From: Neobacillus bataviensis LMG 21833
GTDB taxonomy: Bacteria > Bacillota > Bacilli > Bacillales > Cytobacillaceae
Reading direction: 5' to 3'
NCBI RefSeq assembly: GCF_000307875.1
Contig: NZ_AJLS01000184.1
Location: forward strand, 1-57,178
Length of the DNA: 57,178 nucleotides
How positions within the stretch are numbered: position 1 is the stretch's first letter; every line of letters starts with the position of its first letter. Shown piece after piece: positions 16,012 through 24,581 of this stretch. The position numbers were made by a program, and so were the translations under genes. The notes under the pieces were generated by a model. It was not told the DNA's origin. It did not search any database and was given only the letters and a program-made list of their open reading frames with translations.

Positions 16012-17355
16012 ATGTCACTATTTAAACGGTATATTGATTCATCCAGCCCCGCCACTCTTACAAAGGAAGTAGAAGATCTTCCTGTTTTGAAAAAAAACAA
16101 GGAATATTTGGATCTCCAGGCTGCTCTACATGATTATCTATTAGAAGAGCTTAAGAAGCATCCGGGACAAGATAAAAGTGATGAAAAACAGAAAATAGAG
16201 GAAATGGGGCAGGCCTTTTTTGAATTGGAGGGTGGGAGGTTAACCTTTGAGGAAAAGCAGGAAATTATCCATTATGTAAAGGACGAATTGTTGGAATACG
16301 GCCCTATTACTCCATTACTCGAAAATCCTCTAATAAGTGAGGTTATGGTGAATAGTTTTGATGAAATCTATTATGAGAAAAATGGGAAGATCATAAAAAG
16401 CAATGTCAATTTTATTGATAATCAGCATGTGTTGCGTGTAATTGAGAGAATCGTCTCACCGATTGGAAGACGGATAGATGAAAGCTCGCCTATGGTGGAT
16501 GCTCGCTTGCCAAATGGTTCCCGGGTGAATGCGATTATCCCCCCGCTGGCATTAAAAGGGCCTAGTTTAACTATTCGAAAATTCTCCGAAACTCCTTTTA
16601 CAATAAAAGATTTAATTCAATTTGGAACATTAAGCAGCGATATGGCAGATTTCCTGGATATGTGTGTGAAGTCAAAGTTTAATATTTTTATTAGCGGCGG
16701 TACAGGATCCGGCAAGACATCAACCTTAAACGTATTATCTTCCTTTATTCCTAATACAGAACGTATTGTGACTATTGAAGATGCGGCAGAACTGAAGCTA
16801 AATCAGGAACATGTGGTAGCATTGGAATCTCGTCCGCCAAATATTGAGGGAAAAGGACAGATAACAATCCGTGAGTTAGTTCGAAATTCATTGCGGATGC
16901 GTCCAGACCGAATTGTTGTTGGTGAGGTCCGTGGTGCTGAAGCATTGGATATGCTCCAAGCCATGAATACAGGCCATGATGGAAGCTTAAGTACCGGCCA
17001 CGCAAACACACCAAGAGACATCCTCTCCCGCCTGGAAACAATGGTATTAATGGCAGGCTTCGAGCTCCCTGTAAAGGCGATTCGAGAACAGATTGCCGGT
17101 GCAATTGATCTTATTGTGCAGCAGTCAAGGTTAAAGGATGGTACGAGAAAAATAACGCATGTAACCGAGGTATTAGGAATGGAAGGGGACACCATTGTTT
17201 TACAGGATATTTTCATATTTAAGGAAACAGGGATCATGAATGACGGCAGAATTGAGGGGCGTTTTACTAGTACAGGTATTCGGCCGAAGTTCACAGATAA
17301 ACTGGAACAGAATGGTTACTCTCTGCCTGCTTCATGGTTTAGTAAGGAGTGGTAA
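16012..17355 (+). CDS. tadA: TadA/CpaF secretion ATPase
   Basis: A 447-residue hexameric type II/IV secretion ATPase that powers pilus extension and, in Tad systems, retraction. Walker A GGTGSGKT is at residues 229-236. The Asp box region includes RIVTIEDAAEL, and the His-box motif GSLSTGHAN is clear, followed by RLETMVLMAG. An N-terminal domain (about 60-200) carries the PLISEVMVNSFDEIYYEKNGK segment of CpaF proteins. RBS AAGGAGG-AAAGGGA precedes ATG 16012. It is followed directly by tadB. Confidence 0.95.
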   Translation: MSLFKRYIDSSSPATLTKEVEDLPVLKKNKEYLDLQAALHDYLLEELKKHPGQDKSDEKQKIEEMGQAFFELEGGRLTFEEKQEIIHYVKDELLEYGPITPLLENPLISEVMVNSFDEIYYEKNGKIIKSNVNFIDNQHVLRVIERIVSPIGRRIDESSPMVDARLPNGSRVNAIIPPLALKGPSLTIRKFSETPFTIKDLIQFGTLSSDMADFLDMCVKSKFNIFISGGTGSGKTSTLNVLSSFIPNTERIVTIEDAAELKLNQEHVVALESRPPNIEGKGQITIRELVRNSLRMRPDRIVVGEVRGAEALDMLQAMNTGHDGSLSTGHANTPRDILSRLETMVLMAGFELPVKAIREQIAGAIDLIVQQSRLKDGTRKITHVTEVLGMEGDTIVLQDIFIFKETGIMNDGRIEGRFTSTGIRPKFTDKLEQNGYSLPASWFSKEW

Positions 17356-17357
17356 GG

Positions 17358-18320
17358 ATGGAAATGCAGCTGGAAGTATCTCTTATTTTCCTTTTTTCGA
17401 GTATCTTCATTTTTCTATTTTTAAGAGGCTATTCAGTTAAAAGGAATATGAATGCCAGAATGACTAAGTTTTTACAATCCTCCCAAGTGGATACAGGTAA
17501 AATGATAAAAGAAAAAAGGCAGTCCATGTTCATTAGGTTTTTCCATTCAATCGCAAAAGTGTTTAAAAATATTCAATTTAATGACAGCACGGAGAAAATA
17601 TTACTGGAAACAGGAAATAAATTAAAGCCAGAAGAGTTTCTTGTCCTTAGATTTCTAGCTGCACTTGGGGCTGGGGGGATAACCGCCGTATTAGGGTTTT
17701 CATGGTTTATGATGGTGACAGCAGCGGTCATTGGTTTTATTCTCCCTCTTGTATTTATGAAGCAAAAACGAAAAAAACGCCTGCAGCAGGCATCACATCA
17801 GTTAATCGATATTTTAGGAATGATGGCAAATTCTATGAGGGCGGGATTCAGTTTTATGCAAGCGATTCAGCTCGTCGGTAAGGAGGTACCTGATCCCCTA
17901 GGACCTGAATTTGCACGTATTGTCCGCCAAGCAGGATTAGGAGTTCCCCTGGAGGAGATCTTTGAAGATTTAATCAAACGTGTGCCCAACAAAGAACTTG
18001 AGGTAGTTGCACGGGCAATACTGGCCCAGCGAAAAAGTGGCGGAAATCTGGCCGTACTGCTTGAAACAATGGAAGAAACCATTAGAGGCAGGGTTAGAAT
18101 ACTGGAAGAATTGAACACATTAACAGCCCAAGGGAAAATGTCGTCATGGATTATTACGATGCTGCCGGTTGGACTAGGGTTATATCTATCACTGGTGAAC
18201 AGAGAATATTTTGGACCCATGCTGGAGCATCCATTGGGGTGGGCGATGTTGTTTGCCGGCTCTATCTCCATATTCATTGGTTGGTTGTTTATCCAGAAGG
18301 TTATCCGAATCGAGGTATAG
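17358..18320 (+). CDS. tadB: TadB inner-platform protein (T2SSF)
   Basis: A 320-residue membrane protein with an N-terminal helix, two central helices (about residues 90-135), the cytoplasmic T2SSF domain and two C-terminal helices. The T2SSF region has DILGMMANSMRAGFSFMQAI and ELEVVARAILAQRKSGGNLA, typical of TadB. It forms the membrane platform moved by TadA. I chose ATG 17358 because AAGGAG is 8 bases upstream; the GTG at 17349 overlaps the tadA stop region. Confidence 0.92.
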   Translation: MEMQLEVSLIFLFSSIFIFLFLRGYSVKRNMNARMTKFLQSSQVDTGKMIKEKRQSMFIRFFHSIAKVFKNIQFNDSTEKILLETGNKLKPEEFLVLRFLAALGAGGITAVLGFSWFMMVTAAVIGFILPLVFMKQKRKKRLQQASHQLIDILGMMANSMRAGFSFMQAIQLVGKEVPDPLGPEFARIVRQAGLGVPLEEIFEDLIKRVPNKELEVVARAILAQRKSGGNLAVLLETMEETIRGRVRILEELNTLTAQGKMSSWIITMLPVGLGLYLSLVNREYFGPMLEHPLGWAMLFAGSISIFIGWLFIQKVIRIEV

Positions 18321-18324
18321 GTAA

Positions 18325-19257
18325 ATGCAGAGTATTATTTTTTTGTTTCTAACAGCTGCGTTTCTAACTTTCTTACTGGCAGGAATACTATTTACTATTT
18401 TTAAAAGGCAAATTTCGTTTAATAAACGTATAAGTATGTATTTTGATGAAGCTAATAAAAGTTCAAAAATGGATCCTATCAGAAAAAGGAAGGAAAGCAA
18501 AGTAAAAAAGGGATTTGCCGATTTATGGGTAAGAGGAACGAAATTATTAAATAAAAAGGTCACTAAAGAAGAAAGAACAAAAATAAACATCTTGCTCCGG
18601 GATGCAGGGTATCCTTTTAAGACCGCCAATGATTTCAGACTGTTCCAATTGGTGCTTAGTGTGGCAATAAGTCTGCCGCTTGCTTTGTTACTATTGCCTT
18701 TTTCAGATAATAAACTGCTAACCTGGTTGATGGTAGCCATAATGGCAATATTAGGATTTCGCCTTCCGATATTTTATCTAGGGAAAAGGAAGACGGCAAG
18801 AATAAAAGAAATCAATCAATCCATGTCTGACTTTTTTGATACAGTAAATCTTCTGCTTGAAGCAGGGATGGGGCTCGATTTGGCTCTCGAAGAAGTATCC
18901 TCCAAAATGAAAGGGGCACTTTCCGATGAGTTTCGTCAGACACTGGAGGATATGAAGCTTGGGAAATCCAGAAGAGAAGCCTTTTATGATCTTCGTAAAC
19001 GTATTCCATCGGGATCTTTTCAAGGTATTATTACTTCTTTAATACAAGCCGATCAACTTGGAATAGGTATGGCGAAAGTGTTGGGAAATTTAACTGTACG
19101 GGTTCGCGAGCAGCGGCGCGAGGCAGCAAGGGAGCAGGCAATGAAGGCGCCGGTAAAAATGCTGTTTCCAATGGTATTTTTTATCTTTCCATCATTATTT
19201 ATTGTAATTTTGGGCCCATTGATTATTTACTTTGTTACAAAAGGTTTTGGTGGTTGA
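18325..19257 (+). CDS. tadC: TadC inner-platform protein (T2SSF)
   Basis: A 310-residue partner of TadB with the same topology: an N-terminal helix, a central helix pair (about 105-150) and a T2SSF domain. The domain includes SDFFDTVNLLLEAGMGLDLA and FQGIITSLIQADQLGIGMA. The last helix ends in GPLIIYFVTKGFGG. It starts 4 bases after tadB, consistent with coupling. It is the last pilus gene; a SinR-like regulator follows after about 75 nt. Confidence 0.92.
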   Translation: MQSIIFLFLTAAFLTFLLAGILFTIFKRQISFNKRISMYFDEANKSSKMDPIRKRKESKVKKGFADLWVRGTKLLNKKVTKEERTKINILLRDAGYPFKTANDFRLFQLVLSVAISLPLALLLLPFSDNKLLTWLMVAIMAILGFRLPIFYLGKRKTARIKEINQSMSDFFDTVNLLLEAGMGLDLALEEVSSKMKGALSDEFRQTLEDMKLGKSRREAFYDLRKRIPSGSFQGIITSLIQADQLGIGMAKVLGNLTVRVREQRREAAREQAMKAPVKMLFPMVFFIFPSLFIVILGPLIIYFVTKGFGG

Positions 19258-19278
19258 TGAAGCCGTTAAATAAAAAAC

Positions 19279-19285
19279 AGAGAAC
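19279..19285 (-). promoter_or_regulatory. predicted SinR-type half site before the sinR-like gene
   Basis: AGAGAAC is the reverse complement of GTTCTCT, an exact match to GTTCTYT, 46 bases before the regulator start. Could indicate autoregulation; a single 7-mer can occur by chance. Confidence 0.3.
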
Positions 19286-19331
19286 AGGTTAGTAATGCAA
19301 TGATTGGAAGCAGAGAAGAAGGAGCGGTTCA

Positions 19332-19661
19332 ATGGATGGTAGTAAATTCAAAAGTTTGCGATTGGCCAAAGGCTATTCTTTATCTAAGTTAAGTATACTT
19401 ACCGGTATTTCAAAGTCCTATTTAAGTTTAATCGAACGGGGGATCCAGCGGAATCCCAGTTTAGATATCATAGAGAAACTAGCAAAAACCTTTGCTGTAG
19501 AAGTGGAGGATTTAGTAAAACCTAAAAAAGGTGAAAAGGCCGAAAAGAAACATTCCATTAAAAGTGTTTTAAAAGTAGAAATTGAATTATCTGAGGATCA
19601 ATTAAATCCTCAGAAATTAAAACAAATAAAAGAGTTAATCGATGCGATAAAAACAGAATAA
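19332..19661 (+). CDS. SinR-like transcriptional regulator
   Basis: A 109-residue XRE-family protein. The HTH (residues about 6-60) closely follows B. subtilis SinR, including GYSLSKLSILTGISKSYLSL and ERGIQRNPS in the recognition-helix region. A charged linker with KKGEKAEKK leads to a C-terminal helical hairpin (LSEDQLNPQKLKQIKELIDAIK) like the SinR/SinI multimerisation module. SinR represses biofilm genes at GTTCTYT boxes. Its place at the end of the tad operon, and a GTTCT palindrome upstream of flp, suggest it controls pilus expression. This is inference; there is no sinI gene next to it. Confidence 0.85.
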   Translation: MDGSKFKSLRLAKGYSLSKLSILTGISKSYLSLIERGIQRNPSLDIIEKLAKTFAVEVEDLVKPKKGEKAEKKHSIKSVLKVEIELSEDQLNPQKLKQIKELIDAIKTE

Positions 19662-19675
19662 AATCCATTACATGG

Positions 19676-19711
19676 GAACTGTTTCCAAAACGGAAATTGT
19701 TCTTTTTTTTT
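19676..19711. terminator. terminator between convergent sinR-like and DUF2085 genes
   Basis: GAACTGTTTCC and GGAAATTGTTC form an imperfect stem with an AAAA loop and nine T on the plus strand. Confidence 0.75.
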
Positions 19712-20345
19712 ATGGAATAATTAAACTATGTAACAAGGAAAGTACCGAAAGAAATGCGATACCGCAAAAAGCAGATAATGCTGACTTAAAACGGATGTCC
19801 TGAATCCTCGAAAACAAAAATGACCAACACATGCTAAACCAAACAATGACAGTCAATATAATCAAACCATCTAAAACGAAATAGGAGATCTTCCCCCAAT
19901 AAACAAGTCCCCCAAGTCCGTAACATAAAACCACAGGAACAAAAAAATCCTTCAAATCACCAATAACCGGCTCACTCTCATTCTCAAGCGCCTTAGCCGA
20001 CAGCAGCGGATATAAAAAATAAGGCAAAACAAAACCAAAGCTGGTGCCTGACACCAACCTCCTTAAATTAGTACTCTCAAATAAATGGGCATAAGAGCCT
20101 AAACCGTCGACCGCCATGGGTACCATAAATAATAGAAGAAAGAAGCTCATTTTAATCGAAGGAATCGTAATTTTCTTCTTTCGCTTAAACAGATGCAAAT
20201 AAGCTAGTGTTGAAAAGATGCCGATATAGATCCCAGTATCGCGGGCACAAACGGAAAGTGTTTCTCCTGAAGCATGGAGTGACCGTTCCTCTAATTGGTG
20301 GCAGATGGCTCTTCCGAAAAAGTGCAGCACTTCTTGAATCAACAC
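19710..20345 (-). CDS. DUF2085 membrane protein
   Basis: A 211-residue protein with about five hydrophobic segments. The family signature is present near the N-terminus: CHQLEERSLHASGETLSVCARDTGIYIG, with two conserved cysteines (CHQ and CARDTG), typical of DUF2085. Function unknown; the conserved Cys/His pattern hints at metal or thiol chemistry at the membrane. The start is GTG at 20345 with AGGAG six bases upstream. The small membrane protein gene upstream lies in the same orientation and may be co-transcribed. Confidence 0.8.
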   Translation of the reverse strand: MLIQEVLHFFGRAICHQLEERSLHASGETLSVCARDTGIYIGIFSTLAYLHLFKRKKKITIPSIKMSFFLLLFMVPMAVDGLGSYAHLFESTNLRRLVSGTSFGFVLPYFLYPLLSAKALENESEPVIGDLKDFFVPVVLCYGLGGLVYWGKISYFVLDGLIILTVIVWFSMCWSFLFSRIQDIRFKSALSAFCGIAFLSVLSLLHSLIIP

Positions 20346-20416
20346 GAATCACTCCTATGACAATGGACCCAATCCATTCCATATGAATTGGGTTTTTACT
20401 GGTAATAAATGAATTT

Positions 20417-20446
20417 AAAATTCCGACCTTGAGAAATGTCCAGCTC
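20417..20446 (+). repeat. dispersed Bacillaceae repeat fragment (GTCCAGCTC element)
   Basis: About 30 nt reading AAATTCCGACCTTGAGA then AATGTCCAGCTC, closely matching 57113-57142. The copy at the window end continues further into CAGCACCCTAGCGGC. It lies between two minus-strand genes. Confidence 0.65.
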
Positions 20447-20465
20447 AAGAAGCCTTCCGCTTTTC

Positions 20466-20687
20466 TTAGTAACCCGTCATAAACGCAGGGGCAATCGAGA
20501 GGGCAGAAAGAGCAAACCAACAAATACAGCTTAAGACAGTTACGGCAATCGCAATGATTAAACAGTTTTTGCCGACCACTTTCTTTTCTGGATCTTGATC
20601 ATTCATCCAAACAATACCTAAGACAATACCAACAATTGGAATAAGGATTGATAAGATGTAGCAGAGTGCTTTTTGCCCACCTGACAC
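20466..20687 (-). CDS. small two-helix membrane protein
   Basis: A 73-residue protein when started at GTG 20687, which follows GGAGGTGAGATTT; an upstream GTG at 20702 overlaps that site. Two hydrophobic helices (about residues 7-27 and 42-65) are separated by a polar loop with NDQDPEKKVVGK. It resembles the DUF4190-type small membrane proteins common in Bacillus, but I cannot assign a function. No signal peptide cleavage site is evident. Confidence 0.65.
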   Translation of the reverse strand: MSGGQKALCYILSILIPIVGIVLGIVWMNDQDPEKKVVGKNCLIIAIAVTVLSCICWFALSALSIAPAFMTGY

Positions 20688-20972
20688 AAATCTCACCTCC
20701 ACGGAAAGTCTGTTTCAATGATATGTATGTTACTTGGTCACGGAATTTGCCTGTACCCATTTTGGAAATTTCTGATTTATTTTTTCCTCTAGCTCCTTTT
20801 TTCATTTTTTTCTTGTTATAATGGATTGGTAAAAAGTTGTAAATTACACATTATCATGAGGGATACAGGTTTTTGTCAAACATTGCTGTCGGATTTACCA
20901 TTAATAGTCAGTAATTTTAATAGAATTGTAATATTTTTAATAGATTAGAAACAAATTAGTCACAAATTCGTC
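20688..20972. other. intergenic region upstream of the deacetylase gene
   Basis: AT-rich. TATAAT boxes occur at 20817-20822 and 20973-20978 on the plus strand, but neither has a convincing -35 element. I see no gene or structured RNA. Confidence 0.4.
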
Positions 20973-21012
20973 TATAATGAAAGAAGGAAAAAACAACAAA
21001 GAGGGAGAAACA

Positions 21013-22023
21013 ATGGTGAAACGAAAGAGCGGATGGTCAAGAGGGACAGTCATTGTCATTATTGCTATTGGGTTCTTATTTGCGGGGGGATTTTTGGGCA
21101 ATTATTTTTTGAAGAAGGCTGCAGGCGAACCTAGTAATCACTCAAAAAATGAAAATATTAAGCATGCCTCAGCTAAAGGTCCAACAACAGGATCAGTTGT
21201 GATGAACACTAGGGACTCAAAAGAAGAAAAAGAACGGATGAAAAAACAGCAGGAAAAAGCAGACATTTGGGGAAATAAACAAGAACAAGTGCCAGAAACT
21301 ACTCCTACCGAAACCACCGAGGCACAACCTGCCACACAGGAAACCGGAACTCCTCAGACACCGGCGAATGAAACACCTGGAACTCAGCCGGAGCAAAATA
21401 ATACGCAGCCACAGGGGAACAACAAGACGATTTATTTAACCTTTGATGATGGTCCGGCACCATTTTCCGCTGATATTATTGCATTGCTGGAACAATATCA
21501 ATACAAAGCGACATTTTTTATGATCGACGGGAATATTCGCAGGTATCCTGATGCGGTTAAATTAATGGCACAGAAAGGAGAAACAGTTGGTCTCCACAGT
21601 GTCTCCCATAACCAGAAAGTTTTTTATGCATCAGTTGATTCGATCCTCTCGGAATTAACCCAAAATCGGAACACGTTAAAAGAAATTTCCGGTATCGATT
21701 CCTATATTATGAGAACGCCATATGGCAGTGTTCCATATATGACAGGTGAATATCGCCAAGCGGTTAAGGATAATGGCTATTTAATGTGGGATTGGAATAT
21801 TGACAGCAAGGATTGGTATTATAAAGATGCACGCTTTGTCAATAGTGTTATTGAACAATTAAATAAATTGGCAGACCATAATGGGCCGATTGTCATTTTA
21901 TTGCATGAACGACCAGAAACGCTTGCCCATCTGCCAGCGCTGCTAGATTATCTAAGTGCGCAAGGTTTTGAAGGGAAAGCAATTGACAGTTCGATGACAC
22001 CTGTTCAATTTAGTGCAAGATAG
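21013..22023 (+). CDS. polysaccharide deacetylase (PgdA-like)
   Basis: A 336-residue membrane-anchored carbohydrate esterase 4 enzyme, likely an N-deacetylase of peptidoglycan or a related wall glycan. One N-terminal helix (about 10-30) is followed by a Pro/Thr/Glu/Gln-rich linker to about residue 137. The NodB domain has motif 1 TFDDGP (143-148), the zinc pair in HSVSH (195-199), motif 3 RTPYGSVP and motif 4 WDWNIDSKDW, plus ILLHE near the end. I chose ATG 21013, preceded by GAGGGAG; an in-frame ATG at 20977 overlaps a TATAAT box and has no RBS. Confidence 0.92.
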   Translation: MVKRKSGWSRGTVIVIIAIGFLFAGGFLGNYFLKKAAGEPSNHSKNENIKHASAKGPTTGSVVMNTRDSKEEKERMKKQQEKADIWGNKQEQVPETTPTETTEAQPATQETGTPQTPANETPGTQPEQNNTQPQGNNKTIYLTFDDGPAPFSADIIALLEQYQYKATFFMIDGNIRRYPDAVKLMAQKGETVGLHSVSHNQKVFYASVDSILSELTQNRNTLKEISGIDSYIMRTPYGSVPYMTGEYRQAVKDNGYLMWDWNIDSKDWYYKDARFVNSVIEQLNKLADHNGPIVILLHERPETLAHLPALLDYLSAQGFEGKAIDSSMTPVQFSAR

Positions 22024-22102
22024 CAGTTAAAAAAGGACAGATTACCTTGAACTTTGATATAATATTCACATAGTAAATAGTAAACATAATGGGGTTCGAT
22101 AA

Positions 22103-23113
22103 TTGCCTATGATAAATAAACTTATGCAAAGCAGCGGATTTAAAAGAATAGCCATTTTTGTGTTAATTGCGATCATTTTATATTCAATGAGATCGATGAT
22201 TAATTTGATTTTACTCACGTTTATTTTTACTTTTTTAATGGATCGCTTGGTTCAATTTATTGAAAAAAAAGTCTCGCTCAATCGCAGGTTGCTTGTGGTT
22301 GTATCCTATGCCAGTATTGTCGGTTTGCTTTCGTATGGGTTAGTGATGTACTTGCCGATGATTGCCGGTGAAATTACCGCTTTGATCAAGCAATTAACGG
22401 CCTTTTACACCTCAAATCATAATAATGAAATCTTGAATTACCTTGTGAGTCAGATTGAGGAAAATAAAATTTCCAATTACCTCGAGCAAGGCTTTACCTT
22501 CTTGATTAAATATTTTACTGATATAAGTAAAATCACGTTACAAGTTTTATTGGCACTGTTATTGAGCTTATTTTGTTTATTAGAAAAACCGCGTTTAATT
22601 GAATTTACGAAGAAATTTAGAACGAGCAAAATTTCATCTATTTACGTAGAAATTGAGTTCTTTGCTCATAAATTCGTGGGAACGTTCGGTAAAGTAATTG
22701 AAGCGCAACTAATCATAGCTTTGGTGAACTGTATTCTTACAACCATCTTCTTATGGATTCTTAAATTCCCGCAGCTTGGCGGTTTATCGATTATGATTTT
22801 CGTTTTGGGCTTAATCCCGGTTGCCGGAGTGATCATTTCGTTAATTCCACTTGTGATTATTGCCTATAGTATTGGGGGCATGATCAAGGTTCTCTATGTC
22901 GGGATAGCGATTGCGGTCATTCATGCCATCGAAGCCTATATTTTAAATCCGAATTTAATGAGTTCAAAAACAAATCTTCCAGTCTTTTATACGTTTATTG
23001 TCTTGATCTTCTCGGAGCACTTCTTTGGTGTATGGGGGTTGATCATTGGGATTCCCGTATTTGTTTTCCTCTTAGATGTTCTAGAAGTGACGGAAAGTAA
23101 AAAGGCTAAGTAG
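22103..23113 (+). CDS. AI-2E family transporter (PerM-like)
   Basis: A 336-residue polytopic membrane protein with seven to eight predicted helices. It has the family's long amphipathic middle segment (about 80-150) and late GLSIMIFVLGLIPVAGVIIS and YILNPNLMSS motifs, followed by GVWGLIIGIPVF. Family members export AI-2 in E. coli, but many Firmicutes members act as Na+/H+ antiporters or are uncharacterised, so substrate is open. The start may be TTG 22103 (GGGG eight bases upstream) or ATG 22109. A terminator follows. Confidence 0.85.
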   Translation: MPMINKLMQSSGFKRIAIFVLIAIILYSMRSMINLILLTFIFTFLMDRLVQFIEKKVSLNRRLLVVVSYASIVGLLSYGLVMYLPMIAGEITALIKQLTAFYTSNHNNEILNYLVSQIEENKISNYLEQGFTFLIKYFTDISKITLQVLLALLLSLFCLLEKPRLIEFTKKFRTSKISSIYVEIEFFAHKFVGTFGKVIEAQLIIALVNCILTTIFLWILKFPQLGGLSIMIFVLGLIPVAGVIISLIPLVIIAYSIGGMIKVLYVGIAIAVIHAIEAYILNPNLMSSKTNLPVFYTFIVLIFSEHFFGVWGLIIGIPVFVFLLDVLEVTESKKAK

Positions 23114-23114
23114 A

Positions 23115-23140
23115 AAAGCCCATTCAACGGGCTTTTTTTT
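23115..23140 (+). terminator. terminator after the AI-2E family gene
   Basis: AAGCCC, loop ATTCAAC, GGGCTT, then eight T. Confidence 0.85.
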
Positions 23141-23193
23141 ATTGGCCCATTTCTGCTATTCTAAATGTATTCATTGATTAGGAGGATTTTCAG

Positions 23194-23427
23194 ATGAGCG
23201 AATGCAAATTAGATCACACCCAGGAAGATGTAAAAAGCAAATACGATTCACAAGCAGCCTTTTTACCGGAGGAATTGAAACCTTTATTCGATCAGTTTTT
23301 TGCCAAAGAGCACACACAAGATATTTTAAATGAAGTATTCCATCTCTTGAAAAAATATGATTTGGCTTCTGTGGAGGAACAGGATGAACGAAATAATCGG
23401 TTATTTTTGGTACTAAGAAACGTGTAA
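23194..23427 (+). CDS. conserved small cytosolic protein (77 aa)
   Basis: A 77-residue acidic, helical protein with an excellent AGGAGGATTTTC site before ATG 23194 and its own terminator downstream, so it is a real gene. Motifs are EELKPLFDQFFAKEHTQD and NEVFHLLKKYDLAS. I do not recognise the family; many Bacillaceae have a group-specific protein of this kind. No membrane segment or signal. Confidence 0.7.
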   Translation: MSECKLDHTQEDVKSKYDSQAAFLPEELKPLFDQFFAKEHTQDILNEVFHLLKKYDLASVEEQDERNNRLFLVLRNV

Positions 23428-23433
23428 AGAATG

Positions 23434-23466
23434 ATGCCCCTGCACACTGTCAGGGGCATGATTTTT
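23434..23466 (+). terminator. terminator after the 77-aa gene
   Basis: ATGCCCCTG and CAGGGGCAT form a perfect 9-bp stem around CACACTGT, followed by GATTTTTC. Confidence 0.85.
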
Positions 23467-23524
23467 CAGACTTTAGAAAATAGTAAAGGTAACCGATAAT
23501 TTTTTAAAAGGAAAAGAGGATTCG

Positions 23525-24499
23525 ATGGGAGAATTATTACAGCTTTTGAAACGTGGAAATAAGTCCGCCATGCTGGCTGCTATTATTAATACGATTATTT
23601 CGATTATTAAAGGTGTGGCCTTTATGTTTACGGGTAATGTCGCCATGTTTGCCGAAACGATGCACAGTCTTGGAGATGCAGCGAATCAGTTTTTTGTGTT
23701 TATCGGGTCTGCCTTAAGTAAAAAGGCACCAACGGAAAAATACCCTAACGGTTTTGGCCGCCTCGTCAATCTTGTCCTTTTGGGCGCGGTATTGATTGTC
23801 GGAATAATGGCCTTTGAAACAATCAAAGAGGGTTGGCATCATACCATCCATCCGACAAAATCCAGCGGGTTTTTGATTAATATTCTGGTTCTCGCTGTGT
23901 CAACGATCCTTGAAACCTTTGTTTTGTTTAAAGCAATGAAAGAAATTTTACATGAAATTGGTGTGGAAGCAAGCGGCCCAAGTGTGTTTGCAAAAAGTTT
24001 TGCCAATTTGGGTAGGGCGAAACCGGCGACAAAGCTAGTATTTATGGAGGATCTTGTGGCTACTTTGGGCGGTTTATTAGCCATTTTAGCTGTTGTGATT
24101 GCCCACTTTACAAATCTTCACCAGTTAGAGGGGATTGCCTCGATGCTGATTGGAGCGATGATGTTCTTTGTAGTAGGGAAAGTCTTTTTAGACAATGCTG
24201 CAGGGGTGATTGGGCAGGCCGATGAGGAGATGGAAAACAAAATCGGCACGATGGTCATGGCAGACCCTGATGTTATGGATATTCAAGATATAACCGTCAT
24301 TAAAGAAGGAGAAGACTTGCACGTAGAATTGGAGATTGAAATCGACCCGAAACTAACAGTAGCCGCTGCCGATGATATAAAAGACCGTTTAGAGGAAAAA
24401 ATCATGGCGGAAAAAGGGGTTGTTGATGTCACGATTGAGATTGATGAAGAGGATGGTGTGATGACTTGGAAAAGCCGTGGTGATTCGCCTGCGGAATAG
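23525..24499 (+). CDS. cation diffusion facilitator (CDF) transporter
   Basis: A 324-residue divalent-metal/H+ antiporter with six membrane segments. TM2 has the metal-site motif ETMHSLGDAANQ (HxxxD); the TM5 counterpart reads FMEDLVATLGG, with E/D in place of the usual HxxxD histidine. The C-terminal cytoplasmic domain (about 220-310) is ferredoxin-like and very acidic. Loss of the TM5 histidine is typical of subfamilies that move Mn, Fe or Co rather than Zn, so I would not call it a zinc exporter. RBS AAAGGAAAAGAGG precedes ATG 23525. Confidence 0.88.
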   Translation: MGELLQLLKRGNKSAMLAAIINTIISIIKGVAFMFTGNVAMFAETMHSLGDAANQFFVFIGSALSKKAPTEKYPNGFGRLVNLVLLGAVLIVGIMAFETIKEGWHHTIHPTKSSGFLINILVLAVSTILETFVLFKAMKEILHEIGVEASGPSVFAKSFANLGRAKPATKLVFMEDLVATLGGLLAILAVVIAHFTNLHQLEGIASMLIGAMMFFVVGKVFLDNAAGVIGQADEEMENKIGTMVMADPDVMDIQDITVIKEGEDLHVELEIEIDPKLTVAAADDIKDRLEEKIMAEKGVVDVTIEIDEEDGVMTWKSRGDSPAE

Positions 24500-24581
24500 G
24501 TAATGGGAAGAGGAATTTGAATAAATTAGTCCTTTGATAGGAAATCTATCCCTAAAGTGTTTTTTCAGGAGGATTAATTCA

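Noticed and set aside
19258..19293. Eleven-codon frame directly after tadC (MKPLNKKQRTG)
   Set aside because: Too short, with no independent RBS; probably intergenic.
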